From NCBI GenBank assembly GCA_022579005.1, contig MU401531.1, forward strand, positions 97,649 to 161,648: 64,000 nt of DNA. The letters run 5' to 3'. Source of the DNA: Poronia punctata (lineage: Eukaryota; Ascomycota; Sordariomycetes; Xylariales; Xylariaceae). This document shows, one piece after another, positions 50,557 to 63,562 of the stretch (position 1 is the first letter of the stretch; each line of letters starts with the position of its first letter). The notes under the pieces were generated by a model. That model was not told where the DNA came from and did no database searches. It saw only the letters and a program-made list of their open reading frames with translations. A program made the translations under genes and the position numbers.

Positions 50557-51380
50557 CAGTTTAGGAATATTTTGCCTCGTCGCAATTAACATGACTAGCT
50601 AGAAGACGTTGTTAAATCATGTGCCACAAGGGAGCATTCATCGGGGCGTTTTCAGGGGGGATCATTGTGTTTTTCTCTTCTTCGTTGGGTTGGGTGTCTT
50701 CATACAAGAGGGTCAGAAACGGGGTCTGAGTTGGGCAACGAGAGACGACTGGAATTATATCGCTGGGCGTTTCGTAGTTTTTGACCAGATTGAATTGTTG
50801 TACCATGAGCGTTGAGTTGCTAGGTATACTGTGTAGATAGTATCCTTCCAAATCAGCAAGATCATAAGTCGCATCTAGCCTGCATCTGAGAGGCCAATTC
50901 TAATAAGCCTCGGACCACTTTGCGCATATAATTTCGTGTCTAGACGTAGGCATGGAAGGTGCCACACAGGACGGAAGTAGAATATGAATGTGAAACACCA
51001 ATATAGTGGCAAGTGAGACAATCACCCCCTCCCGCAATTCCCCTTTTTATAACAGAGCAACTAAGTTTGTAAGCTGCGCCACTTTCTAGGCGCTCGCCGG
51101 AGACAAATCAACAAAATGCAAAGACTCATTTGCACATACATAACACCCTCTCGGCGAACTTGCTTCCATATATATCTGTGTGGACCGAAATATCTCGCTA
51201 CCTATCTCTCTATATGTACAAGTCGTATCTCTCTAACCCACCAGCCCAAATGAGCAAAACGGAAAACGAGCAACTCCCCAGCGTAGCGTAGCAGACCCAA
51301 CACCTTCTTATCCACGTCTCATCCCTTTATCATCTTGTATAAAACCCAGGCCGCAGAAGAAAAGAAAAGAACACCGATCC
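50557..51380. other. Intergenic between convergent genes
   Basis: 3' regions of ATG3 and the AzgA-like gene. No gene is seen. Confidence 0.5.
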
Positions 51381-53421
51381 CTAATGAACACCCTTTTCTC
51401 CTTCTCCTTCTCCTTCTCCCGTCTTCGTCATCGTCGTAGTCGTATCATCAACCGTCTCTTTCTTCTTTTCACTAATTGAGCCAGAGGGAGTTCGTTCCGC
51501 CGAACCAGGCGACTCGGTAACAGGCGCGTTCGCGTCATCGTCACGCCAGAACTTCTTATTCCCACCTATAGCGCGCTTCATCCAAGGCGGCAACGCGCCA
51601 CCGGGCACATGCCATGACCACGGATCTTTCAGGTGTTTATTCTCGGGGACGATTCTGCCGCGGGAAGCGCGCTCAATGATCCATACGGCCGTGTTGACGA
51701 GTGCGTAGAGGAGAATACCGCCTATGAGGCCGTACGCAATACTATATGTGAAAGGCATTGCGACGATGGTGACAAAGGCAGGGACCGCGTCGCCCATGTA
51801 TTTCCAGTTAATATCAGCCGCGGCGGGCATCATCATGGACCCGACGATGATGAGCACGCTGCCTGTCGCGAAGGGCGGGATAGAGGCGAAGATGGGCGCG
51901 AAGAATACCGATATGAAGAAGCAGAGGCCAGTCGTCATTGCTGTTATTCCTGTTCTCCCGCCCTCGGATATTCCGGCGCCCGACTCGACAAAGGCGGTTA
52001 CGGGTGAACAGCCGAAGAGAGATCCGATGGATATGCTGAGTGCGTCAACCATGTAGGCGGCTGTGCTGCCTTCGAAGTCCCCTGTTACCGGGTCTACGAC
52101 GTTGGCTAGACGGGCCATTGCATACTGATAGGTGAAGTGTTAGTGCGAATTCATCCACTTCGATGACGAGGGCAAAAAAAGAACGTACCAATGTTCCAGT
52201 CGTATCGAGAATATCGACATAGAGGAACGTAATCAACGCCAAACCGAACTGACCACCATGTTTCGAGATATCCCACTGCTGCACCGTAAGAGTCCTCTTA
52301 ATCTGATGAAAATCCACCACCTTCCTGAAGAAATCAAACTCGTCGTTGCCCACGGTCGTATACGGGAAATGCGTCAGCGCAGTCGTGCGCGGCCAAGAGA
52401 TGATGCTGACCAGCAGGATACCCACGATAATGGCCGCCTTGACGCGATACATCATGAGCATGAGCGTGAAGAAACCGCCGGCGAAGATTCCCACCCACAT
52501 GGCCGGGTTACGCATCTTGGTCGCTTCGGTGCAAAGGCCATTCTCGCCGAACCCGCTCTCGGGACATCCGGCTAGGACCAAGGGTGTCGAATCACCGCCT
52601 TGCAATAGACCCAATCCTTCGCTATACGTGAAACCGATGATGGTGAGAAAGAGGCCGATTCCGACGCTCGTGGCTAGCTTGATGGAGCGGGGGATCGCGC
52701 GCGCGAGCCATTGGCGCATGCCGAACAGGGCCAGGGCGAAGAAGATGAAGCCTTCGACAAAGGTTGCCGTTAGCGCTACGGCGTAGGGGGTCGTGCCGGA
52801 ACCGTGGTAGCCGACTACGTTGTAGGAGAAGTATGCGTTTAGGCCCATGCCGGGTGCTAGAGATACTGGTCTTTTTGTTTCGTCAGAGGCCTGTCCAAGG
52901 GAAAAGGGGAAAAGGGGGGGATGGTGGGCAAAAACTCACAAATTCGCGAAAAGTCCCATGCAGAAAGACGATATGGCCGAAATGGCGGCCGTAGCAGTGA
53001 CGAGATCACGCTTGACCTCGGACACGCAAAGCATGTAATCGACATCTTTATCGCAATAAGGGTCGGCTTTTGTCGGGTTACAGACGCAAGTACCTTGACC
53101 TCATGGTTAGCTACATAGGTATCGCGACGGAGAGGAGAGGTAGGAAGACGAACCTCCCGAATCGGAGAGGATACCGGCATTCACAGCAAGGATATAAGCC
53201 ATTGCGAAGAATGCAGCTACACCGGCGCGGACCTCGGTAGTGAACAAGGAGCCTTTCCGCTCCTTGGGCTATGTTTTTCACCCATTCGTAAGTATCTAGT
53301 AAAACAAAGATATTTATTTACGGGATCGGGATCAGCTTACAACACCGGAACCATCCAACTTGAAGTATCGCCCGACCGCACTCCGGGCCACATTCTCGTT
53401 GAGCGACTTAAAGAATGGCAT
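51381..53421 (-). CDS. azgA: AzgA-type purine (adenine/guanine/hypoxanthine) transporter
   Basis: Proton-coupled purine permease of the plasma membrane (AzgA family, NCS2-like fold). Five exons on the minus strand: 53421-53341, 53268-53154, 53093-52940, 52870-52189 and 52124-51381, giving 591 residues (A. nidulans AzgA is of similar size). The junctions rebuild family sequence: [39 protein letters not shown] and [17 protein letters not shown]. Key regions: [20 protein letters not shown] in the first helix, [21 protein letters not shown], and [20 protein letters not shown] in the substrate-binding region. The C-terminal 90 residues are hydrophilic and end in a Gly-Glu repeat ([10 protein letters not shown], from a GAGAAG-type microsatellite). 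The intron 2 acceptor (TCAAG) is weaker than the others. Confidence 0.93.
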
Positions 53422-53590
53422 CGTTTCGTTTCATATGGGGTCGAAGCCACCAGACCTTGGTTGTATTATGATGGGGGGGTTGGTTCCCAAAGAGAGGGAA
53501 AGAGAGAGAAGAGGAGGGGGTGACTAAGGGGTCGACGACCCTGATGAGAATAATGTTTGGGTTCCCCGTGGTAGGTATTAGTCCCTCTAT

Positions 53591-53598
53591 CTTATCAG
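53591..53598. promoter_or_regulatory. GATA-factor-like site upstream of azgA
   Basis: CTTATCAG (CTGATAAG on the gene's strand) matches the HGATAR core bound by AreA-type nitrogen regulators. It lies about 170 bp upstream of the azgA start. Such sites occur by chance often; binding is an inference from purine-transporter regulation in Aspergillus. Confidence 0.3.
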
Positions 53599-55450
53599 GT
53601 CAACCAAACCCTTAGACTAATCCGCCCCAGAAAATGTGAAAAAAGTTCCTCTCTTAGTAATGAAGCGGAGAAGATTTCTTGTCGTGTGGTGTGGTGACGC
53701 GAGTCGAGTCGGGGTCGGGTCGGGATCAGACCCTCCTCCACTTCTTAATGAGTATTATTATGCGTACATTCACAAGCTCGGGGTAAAGGTATATCTCGTC
53801 ACCCAAGCCTAGTGATTCGCAGGGAAAAGTGAGTGGACCTAGAAAGCAAACGGAAGCACAGCACAGCTTAGGTATTATTAGATGAGATGGTGAAGGATGA
53901 GCTGAGCTGAGCGCGTAGCTAGGCAGGCAGGAACAAGGCGAGATGTAGATGTTGAGACAAGGGAGGGAGGGATTTTGAAAGGGTTGGTTGATGTCATGTT
54001 CATCCACGTGGGTTGATGAACTGGGGGGGATGTTCTCCCGTTATATTCACCTATCTTCAATACTACCAACTAGTCTAGTCTAGATGGATAGGTTAGATGG
54101 AGAAGAGGAGGAGGAGGTCCCTAGGGTCGTCGACATCCATGCATGCGACGGATCCATTATGCAGGCATCACAGACTAACAATGTAAGGTAGTAGGTAGTC
54201 TAGTTTTGCCTTTGTCCGTTACCTACCTATCTACGAGTAATTAGGTATTGTTCTATCTCCAAGTACAAGCAAGGTAGCTTCATCTGAGCAATGACATTGA
54301 TAAGGCTCATGAATATCCGATCATTTCATTTCATTCAGAGTTCATATCTACATAAGAAGACCAAGAATGGGATGAGGGGAAAGACAAGACCCAATCATTT
54401 CCTGCCCTATCTCGACTAAAATCAAAGCGTAAAAATGGGTGGCGCAAACTACAACTTGGACTTGAAGAAAGTACGCGATTCATTCCATTCCCGAGGTCTA
54501 TACTGGATTGGATTGGATTGGGTTCATTGGAACTTTTTAACACGTGCACTGCAGTCTCAGAGAAGTACTTTACATTGCATTAAAGTCAATAACCAACCAT
54601 CTACCTATCAATATCACGCATTGTCATCATGTATACAAGTAGGTAAGGATTGTATACAACTATGTACTTGTAGAATGTCTAGATAAGGTTGAATTAAAGA
54701 ATAATGAAGTGAGAGGTAGGACTAGACTAGAAAAGAATGCTGTTACAGAAAGAAATGGCAAATCACTTTCATTTTACAACAAGACCCTTGACCCGCCCTT
54801 ATCAGTACAAGTACGAGTACATGTAAAGTCCTTCTTCTTTATTACAAGACGGCCAAGTTGCCGCTTTGGGGGGCGCGAGATGTTATTCATCCCTGTCTCA
54901 TATATAATAATACAGATCAAATGTTTTACCCATAACAAAAAATATCCTGTTACAAGTAGAAGTAGGTAGGTTAGTGCCTAGATAGACTTAGTCTGTTGTC
55001 CTTAGTCTAGTTCCAACTTACTTTATCTTTACGAGTTACCAAAAGGTGGGGGGATTGGTGAATTGCTTCCAATTTGCTAGACTAGGCGGTGCCTATCTTG
55101 AGAATGCCTAGGTTTTTAGTTGAAGTGAAAAGACGGTTGCTAGTACTACAAGTTTGGTGATTGGTAAAGTATAGACTAGATATGACAAGTTGTTGTCCTA
55201 TGTATTTCTTGGAATAGATAGACCAGCGCCGAACTCCTCCTACTCTTATTACGTATAAAAATACACCCACTCACTTACTGCCTGCACTTCTTCTGCCCTA
55301 TTTAAATTGATTGATTCATTAATGATAGGTACGCGAGGTAGAAACGCGGAAACATAGCGCGATCCTAATAGTGGAGATAGGAAAAGAAAAGAACTGGGGA
55401 TAGGTTAGGTACCTTGTGTTAGATCTAATAGGTTATGAGATAATAGGAAT
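53599..55450. other. Intergenic transition to the AT-rich block
   Basis: No supported gene. Contains TAGGTA-type microrepeats near 54190-54250 and 54958-54970, and an ATTGG run at 54504-54525. Base composition drifts from normal to AT-rich over about 55280-55500. Confidence 0.5.
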
Positions 55451-55629
55451 TAATGTAATGCTTATATAGTAAAAGTTATACGGCTGCAGTAGGGACTACT
55501 ATAAAAGAAAAGGTTTTTTTATAAAAGGTTTTTTTTTACTTATTTAATATGTGCAGATTTTGTAAAAAGAAGAAGTTTTATTTTAATATGTATATATTAA
55601 TTAATATATATAATTTAGCTATTTTGCTA

Positions 55630-55828
55630 GTTTAGTAAAGGGAACTATAAAGTAGTGTAGTAAATTTTATAGATTAATGATCTAAAAAAAAAGGAATTTA
55701 GCAAAGTTAGGTTAATTAGTTATTACTAACTAATTAACCTTAGTGCACTAGTCCTTATTTAATCTAGCTATTTAATTTATAAGCTACAAGACCTTATTTT
55801 TTAGGTCCCTTTATAATATGTTGTATTA
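55630..55828. repeat. Long terminal repeat, left copy
   Basis: Starts at GTTTAGTAAAGGGAAC and ends at ATATGTTGTATTA. An internal stem has 14-nt arms (AGGTTAATTAGTTA at 55709-55722 and its complement at 55727-55740) and a TTAC loop. This copy has kept fewer G/C than the right copy in several places. The usual TG...CA ends are not visible, possibly because RIP converts both to TA. Confidence 0.75.
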
Positions 55829-58800
55829 AGTGCTAGCTACTTAGAAAATTAGCGTTAACTTTAATAAATATAAACAAAAGCTAATTTCTTTATTTTTGCA
55901 CTTTTTTTGTTTTTTTTACTTTTTAAAGTTGTTTACGCTAAATGCAGTTAAGCTAATTAGTAGTTTTTTTTTTTATTTTTAGTTTACTTTTTTTTTAGAC
56001 CTAGTATTTTTTAATAAGCGTTGTTACATTATATAATTGCTACTTTAAACGCTACTAATTATTTTTATAGCTATATTTTTTTTATTTTACTAAGTATTAA
56101 AATTTTATTTTAAAGCAGTCTAAGCAATAGTTTAAAATAGTTTTAACTTTAAATAAATTTTTTATTTTTTTTTAATTTAGCTAGTTATTTTAAATAAAAC
56201 TAAAAGCTAGAATAAACTTATAAAATAAGTCTTTTTTTTTTTGTTTAAAAAATAGGTAAGCTATAAAGATAACTAAGTAAATCTTAAAAGTTTTAAGAAA
56301 GTTAATTTTATAAGCTAGTTTTTTAATTTTTCTTTTTACTTTTTATAAGCTTATACGCTATTATAAGTACTTTTAAAATAGTTATTTAAGTAAGTAGTAG
56401 CTATAATATAGCTAAAAGTAAACTTTATCCTTTATATTAAACTTAATAAGTTTATACTTTTTATTATAGTATTATTTAGCTTAAGTAGTAGTAAAGTTTA
56501 TAGCTAACTTAGCGTTTTAGCATAAATAAGTTTAAATAATATTTAAAGTATTTAAATTTAATTTTAATAAGCTTTTAAATTATATAATTATATTATTAAA
56601 TTTAAAAAGCTAAAATCTAAAAAGTAGCTTATATATTAAAGCTTTAATTGTTTTAAAATATATACTATTTAAGTTTTATTATAAAGCCGGTAGTAAGTTA
56701 ATTTACTTACAATTTAAGTATTTAAAATAGTAAAAATAAATAGTTATTTTAACTATTTAATTTTTTTACTTTAATGCTTTATTAGTTTATAAGTAGTAAG
56801 CTATTAATATTAAAAGCTTAGCGCTAAAACCTTTTTAAAGTTCTTTTTAAAAGGCTAAAGTAAATTTTTAGTTTTAATTTAAAATAATGCTTAAAAGAGC
56901 ACCTTAGTTAGCAGTTAAAGCAGCTTAAACAAATACTTTAGCCTAGTTCTTTACAGTATACTTTATATTACTTAGTAGTAACAATAACTTTTTAAATATA
57001 ATATAAGTAATTATTATTAAAGCGTTAAAATAGTTTTATTTTTTTAACTTTTATAGTAAGTTAGTTAATTTAACTTTTAAAAGTTTTATAATAAAGTTAA
57101 TAGCAATAGTTTTTATAAGTTAAAAGTTTATTAGTTATATAGCTTAGTATAAGCTATATAGCTTTTTTTATAATATTGCATAAAGCTTATAAGTATTATA
57201 ATAGTTAATATACTTTTTAACTAGCTTTGTTTTTTTTTAAATTAAATATTGTTTTAAGTTTTATAATATATGTTATTTTTTAAAGTAATATTTATTATTA
57301 TAAGCAGTAGCTATAAAAGTGCTAATAAAGTTTTTTAAAATATATAGTCTTTAGTTATTTTTTTAATTAATATTATATATTAACTTATTAACAATTATAA
57401 AAAAGTAGCTTAGCTTAAAAAAGTTAGCAACGTTTTTATTATTTTTTTTTTAAACTTATTAAAAGATTTAGCTATACTTTAAGTTTTTTTTATATTTTTT
57501 TTTAAATTTTTTTTTTATTTTTAAGTTTATAATAGCAGTAGTTTTTATAACTAGCTATACTTAATTAAGTATAAGTTTTTTATTTAACTAAATTACTTTT
57601 TTATTTTTGTTTATTTTATTAGTAACGTTTTATAAATAGCTTAAAGTATTAAGTATAAAATTAAGCTTTTTTAGTATATAGTAAGTTTATAGTTTATATT
57701 ATAATAAATAAATTAAAGCGTTAACTAGTTTTTTATTTGCTTAATTTATTAAAGCTATATTAAAGCTAGTTTAATTAAAAATGCTTTTAGTAGTAAAGTA
57801 GTTTATAAGTATTACTACTAAATTATTTAAAGCTTTAATTATAGTTTTTAGCTGCTTATAAGCTTAAATAACGCAAGCTACTTTTATTTTTAAAAGTTTA
57901 TATTTTAATTTTAATTATAAAAGTAAACAACTTAAAAATATTATAAGCTTAACTTATATATTTAAAATAATTGCTTTTAGTTGCTAATTATACTTTTTTT
58001 TTATATAAAATAATATAACTTTAAAGCCTTTTTTTAATAAAGCGTTAACTTATATAAAAAGGGTTTTAGCTAGATTATAGTACTTAAAAATAATATATTT
58101 ACATATTAAATCTTATACTACTTAAAATAATTCTATTTTAACTTTAGTTAGCTTAAAGTAAATTAATTAAATATAAGCTTATTACTTTTTAAGGTTACTA
58201 TTTATAACCTTTTTTTTTTATAGCCTTTGTTTAATAAAGCTATTTTTTGCTTTTATAAAGGCTTTGCATATTAAGCGTAATATAGTAGTAAAGTTTAAAA
58301 AAAACCACTGCTTTTAAAGTATTGTTTTAAAGCTTTTAAGTTATTTAAAAACGCTAGATTTTAAAAGGCTGCTAACTAGTATTTAGTTATTGCTATTTTA
58401 AAAAAATTAACATAAAAGCTTAGCAATTTAACTAAAAAATATTTTAAAAACAATTTTTTTAAAAATATTAAAATACATTTTTGTTTAAAAAGGTTAAATA
58501 CTTTATAAAAGTACTTTAAATAACTAGTTTTATTATTTAAAAATATTATAATATTATTAATAAAAGCTTAGCAAAATAAGCAATATAGTTTTAGCATTTT
58601 ATTTATAAACCTTTAAATATATGCAAGTAAATTATAAAAGCTTATAAGTGCAATAGTTAAGCGTTTTAAACCCTAAAGGCTTACTATAATAAATTAGTCC
58701 TTATAATCTAAATGCACTTTAAATTAATAAAAAAAAGCAATAGCGTTTACTATAGTAACGTATTTCTTTTTATATACTAATTTAATTACTTTAAACTAAA

Positions 58801-61800
58801 GCAGTAATAAATAGTTATTAAAAACTACTATTTTATTAAAAGCTTATAAGTTTATTATAGGTTTAGTTTAAACTTCTTTTTTTACTTAATAATATGCTAT
58901 AAACGTTAAGTAAGCAAAAAGGCTTAGTTTATTAACTTATTTTATTTTACTTTATTTATAAAGCTTATTAAACACTTTATTAACTATTGCTTTATTTTTT
59001 ATACTAAAAAAATAAAGTTAGCTATTTAATTTTATTTATTATTAATTATTTACTAGTAGTATTTTTATTTAGTTATTTTTTAAAATATTTATAATACTTT
59101 AATTAGTTTAGATTTTTAAAAAGTTTTTTAAGATTTAAAAAATTTTACTTGCTATAAAGTTAGCCTTAGCATAAATAAATTAGCTATTTAGTCTAGCAAT
59201 CTTCTTTTTTTTAAAAAGTTTTTAGATTTTTATAGTTAAAAGGAATTTAGTAACCTTAGAACGTTTATTAGCTATTTTCTTGTTTTTATTGCCTTTTTTA
59301 GTTAAATTATTTTTATTTACTAAGGTTTAAGTATTAAATACTTTAATAACCTCTAGTTAAATTATAGTATTTTATAGCTTTTTACTTAAAATAAAGTATT
59401 TTTTAGTAGCTAGTGCTGCATATAATAGTTAGTTAAAAATACTTATACTAATAAAGCACTTAATTAGTGCTTTGCTTATAACTTTTATTTTGCTAAAAGT
59501 TTTTATAAAAAATAGTATTTATAATAAAACTATAGCTATAGCTATTGCTTTTAAGCAACCTTTTTAAATAGCTTTTTATATTTTAGTTTTTATTTATTTA
59601 TTAATAATGCTTATTTAAGTGCTTTGTTTAACTTTTTTTAGTTTAAGTAAAAAGTTAGCTATAATAATAGTATTTAAAGTTATTAATTTTATAAACAAAA
59701 AAACTGCGTTTTTATAGCTAAAATTAAAAGTAAAATCTTTATTTAATAATAGTAACTTATATAAAGTTAGTGCTAGTAAGGTTTTTTTAAAGCTTAAAAT
59801 TACTTTTTAAGCTAAGGTTACCTTTTAAATATAAAAATATAAACGTAGTTAAATTTTAAAAAAAGTTTTAAATCTTTTTATAGCTTTAAAACTAATTAAT
59901 TAAGTTTTAAAATTAATTTTAGCTTTATAAGTATTGCTAAAATCCGTTTTTAACAATATATAAAGTTTTATAGTGTTTTTAATAACTTATGCTAATATAG
60001 TAAACTTAACTTATTTATTTTCTTTAGTATTATTTAATTTTATTATATATATTTATAAGGTAGCCTATTTAGTATACTTAATATAACTTTTACTAATACT
60101 TTAAACTTTGCTTAATTATTTTTTAATAAAGTATTTAATTGTTTTTAGCAAGTTTTTTATAATAATATTTTAGCTTGTGCTTATATTAAAATAAATAGTA
60201 GTTTTAAGTATATTAAGGTATAGGCAAACTAAAATGCGCAAGTAAAAGTATTAAAATTAACTAATAAGTTTTTTTGTTTAAACTTTTAAAAAGGTTAATG
60301 TTTATATATTAAGTTTTAAAAGCTTTAAGTTTATAAGTTTAACTAGGTAGGCTTTTTTATTAAGTGTTAACAACTTTTTTTAGCATTTATTTAAATGTTT
60401 AAATAGCTAATTTTATAATTTAAAAGATTTGTTATATTTTATATAAGTATTTTTTAGTAATTTTAGTTTAAATATATTTTGTAATTTAATTAGTTGCTTT
60501 AAGCACTTTTTATAGTGTTTTTATTTTTTTTTCTAATTATTAAAAAGGTTACTATAATACTTGCACTTAAAGTTATAATTTATAATTATAAATGCTTAGT
60601 TTAATTTTAAACTAGAATTACTGTTATTAAATAAGTTTAATAGGTTTTTTTTGTTTAATTTAGGGTTTTTAAAGTTATTTTTCTTTGCTAGATTTAAATA
60701 GTTCTTTTTTTGTTTTTATTTTTAAATTTGTTTTTATTTTAAGGTTTATTTTTGTTTTAAAACTTATTTTTATTTTTTTTTTAATTTTTAAATTAGTATT
60801 TGTTTTTTTTATAGTTATTTTTATAGTAGCTACAATTGCAGCTACTATAATTGCAACTTTTGTTGCGTTTATTTTGCTGCTAGCGGCTTTTTTTTTTTTT
60901 GTTGCTTTTGTTGTTATCTAATTAGTTTTTAGAAAAGTTGTTTAGCTGCTTTTTTTATTTTTTTTTCTAGATCTGCAAATACATTAACTTAGCTGCTAAT
61001 AAAAGCACGGCTTTTTTACGCAATAAAAGCTCTAAATATTTGCTAAGGCTTTTTTTCTAATTTAGTATAAATACGTTTTGCTTTAAAAAAAAGTTTATAG
61101 TTAATTATGCTATAGTAACTACTTTTATTTAATTAAAGTTGTTACTTACTAATAAGTAACTTGCTTTAGCGTATTAAAGCTTTTTTTAAAAGTATTTTTT
61201 TAATGCGTTTTTATTATAAGCAATGTTTTTTAATTTAAGTTAAAATATATTACTTTTTTTAGTAGCAATATTAGGTGCTATAGTAAAGCGTTAGCTAAAG
61301 TAGTTTATTATACTTTTAATGCTTTTATTATAAAGTAAACTTTTTTTTTTTACTATAAAAACTAAATTTTATTATTTAGCTACAGCTTTTTTTAATAAAG
61401 TTAGCTATAGTTATACTAGTTAGCTTTTATTAATATTGCTATTAGTACTTTTTAATATTATGTTAACTTTATTAATAAAAGCCTATATATTTATATAAAT
61501 AGTTTTAAATTTCTTATTAACTTAATTAAAGTTTTTTAGGTTTTTAAAGTTAAGTATAAAAGTCCTTATATTTTCTTTTTTAATTTAAATATGTTAGCTA
61601 TTTAAGTTTATATTAAAAAGTAAAGCAAAGTTTTTTTTATATTAGTATTTATTGCTTTTTAAAGGACTAGGTGGTTTTAAAAGGCTAAGTAGTCTTATAA
61701 GGCTAAATAAATTTTTAAGTAGGCTTTTAAGTTGTTTTTATAGTGCTTTTTAAAGTGCTTTTTAAAGTGCTTTTTTTAAGGGGCTATTTTTATTATTGTT

Positions 61801-63363
61801 AAGGTCTTTAGCAAGATTGCTAGCTAAAGCTCTTTATTGCTAATTTAACTATACGTATATTATAAGAAATTAAGTTTTTTTATTATAGTTAAAGTAACTT
61901 TTAAAGCTATTTATTTATTTAATAAGTTTAGTTAAAAGTTTAACTAAAAAGTTTGCAAACTAAACCTAAAAATAGTTATTTTATAGTAGTATATACTTTA
62001 TTAATTAAAAGTTAACTTATAATAATAAGTTAGCTTATAATAATAAGTTAAAGTTTTTATAAAAATTGTTAAAATTAGTTAAAGTAGCATAACTTAAAAA
62101 AAAACTTTTAAAGTTTTTAAATTTTTGCTAAAAAGCTTTTATTACTAATATAAGTTAGTATATATTTATATACTAAATAAGGTTTAATTAAGCTATTTTT
62201 AATTATTGCTTTAGTTAACGCGCTTGCGCTAGTACTAGTATAAGTATAGGTACAGTTATTATTATTATTGCTAAAAGATTTAGTATTGCTAGCTTGCTTT
62301 AAGCAGCTTAAATAAACTAGTTTAACTTATTTATTATTACTTTTATGTTTTTATTTAAAGCTTATAGTTAGTTATATATAAGTTTTATTTAATTTGCTAA
62401 GTAGTTAATATAGCTAGTAACGTGTTTATTAAACTTTTTTTGCTTTTATTTGTTTTGTTTTAGCTATTTTTAACTAGCTTTGTTATTTTTTTATTTTTTA
62501 ACTTTTTTAACGCTTATTATATATAATTTAAATTAATTAAAGTTATAAAGCAAAAGGTTACGTAAAGAGTTATATAGAAAATTGCGCAAAAGTTTGCGTA
62601 AAGGATTTAGTAGCGTTAAAGTATTAACTTTATATTAAGTTTAAAACTTAAAGCTTAATTTCTTATTATTATTAAAGTGCTTTAGTATAGTAAGGGTACT
62701 ATTAGCACTCTTATCCTTTTTGCTTATTATATAGGTCTATTTAAATTAACTTTTTTTAATTAACTAAAAAGAAATAAACAAAAAATAAATATAAAATATA
62801 AATAAAATATAAAAGGTAAAGCATTTAATACTAATTTAAAAAAATAGGTATTTTGCACAATGCTATTATATTAACAACAAGTTTAAAAAAACAAGTTAAT
62901 AGTATATAATATATAAGGTATAGTTAAGCGTTTAAAAAAATTAGGCTTTAATAAAAGGTAACTATAAACGTTAGCGTTATAAATAAATATTTTTATTTAC
63001 AACTTAAATATAGTAGTATTAAAATAAACTAGCTATTTAAAAAAAAGTTATATAAACTTAACTTATTTATAAGATTTTTTTGCTTTAAAGTAGAAAAGCG
63101 TAGCAAAAGAATATAATAGGTTAACTTATTAATTAAAAAGATTTAAAAAAATAACTTTAACTAGGTTCTAATTTAGTAACTATGCTTAAAGTTTTAAAAA
63201 ATAGCTTTGCATGCTACTTTAATTAGAATTTAGGCTTTAAAAAGGTATAAGTTAAGTTTTAAAGTTTTAAAAAAACAATAATTTCTTAATTTATACCTAG
63301 CTGCCGCTATAAAAAATAGAAAATAACTAAAATTGGTTATATTAATTATATACTTACTACACT

Positions 63364-63562
63364 ATTTAGTAAAGAAAACTATAAGGTAGTATAGTAAATT
63401 TTATAAATTAATGATCTAGAAAAGAAGAAATCTAGCAAGGTTAGGTTAATTAGTTATTACTAACTAATTAACTTTAGTGCGCTAGTCTTTATTTAATCTA
63501 GCTATCTAATCTACAGGCTATAGGACCCTATTCTTTAGGTCTCTTTATAATATGTTGTATTA
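63364..63562. repeat. Long terminal repeat, right copy
   Basis: Same length and order as the left copy, from ATTTAGTAAAGAAAAC to ATATGTTGTATTA. The internal stem is conserved (63443-63456 with 63461-63474) except for one C-to-T change in the second arm. It retains sites such as TGCGCTAG and ATAGGACCC that are mutated in the left copy. Confidence 0.75.

Larger units (their letters stand above)
55630..63562. mobile_element. RIP-degraded LTR retrotransposon (about 7.9 kb)
   Basis: Two direct repeats of 199 bp (55630-55828 and 63364-63562) align without gaps. They differ at 23 positions by hand count, and every difference is a transition (A/G or C/T). A total length of 7,933 bp with about 7.5 kb between the repeats fits a Gypsy- or Copia-type element. 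No gag, reverse transcriptase or integrase sequence survives in readable form, and no target-site duplication is evident. Orientation and superfamily cannot be assigned. Confidence 0.75.

Noticed and set aside
60685..60921. 78-residue ORF rich in Phe, Ile and Val, looking like a membrane protein
   Set aside because: It lies in the RIP-like block and arises from T-rich DNA read as Phe/Ile/Val/Leu codons; there is no codon bias, gene context or family resemblance.
61740..62050. Short tandem motifs in the right AT block as a possible CRISPR-like array or centromere repeat
   Set aside because: Only two to three imperfect copies with no regular spacers; expected by chance in two-letter-biased DNA inside a degraded transposon.
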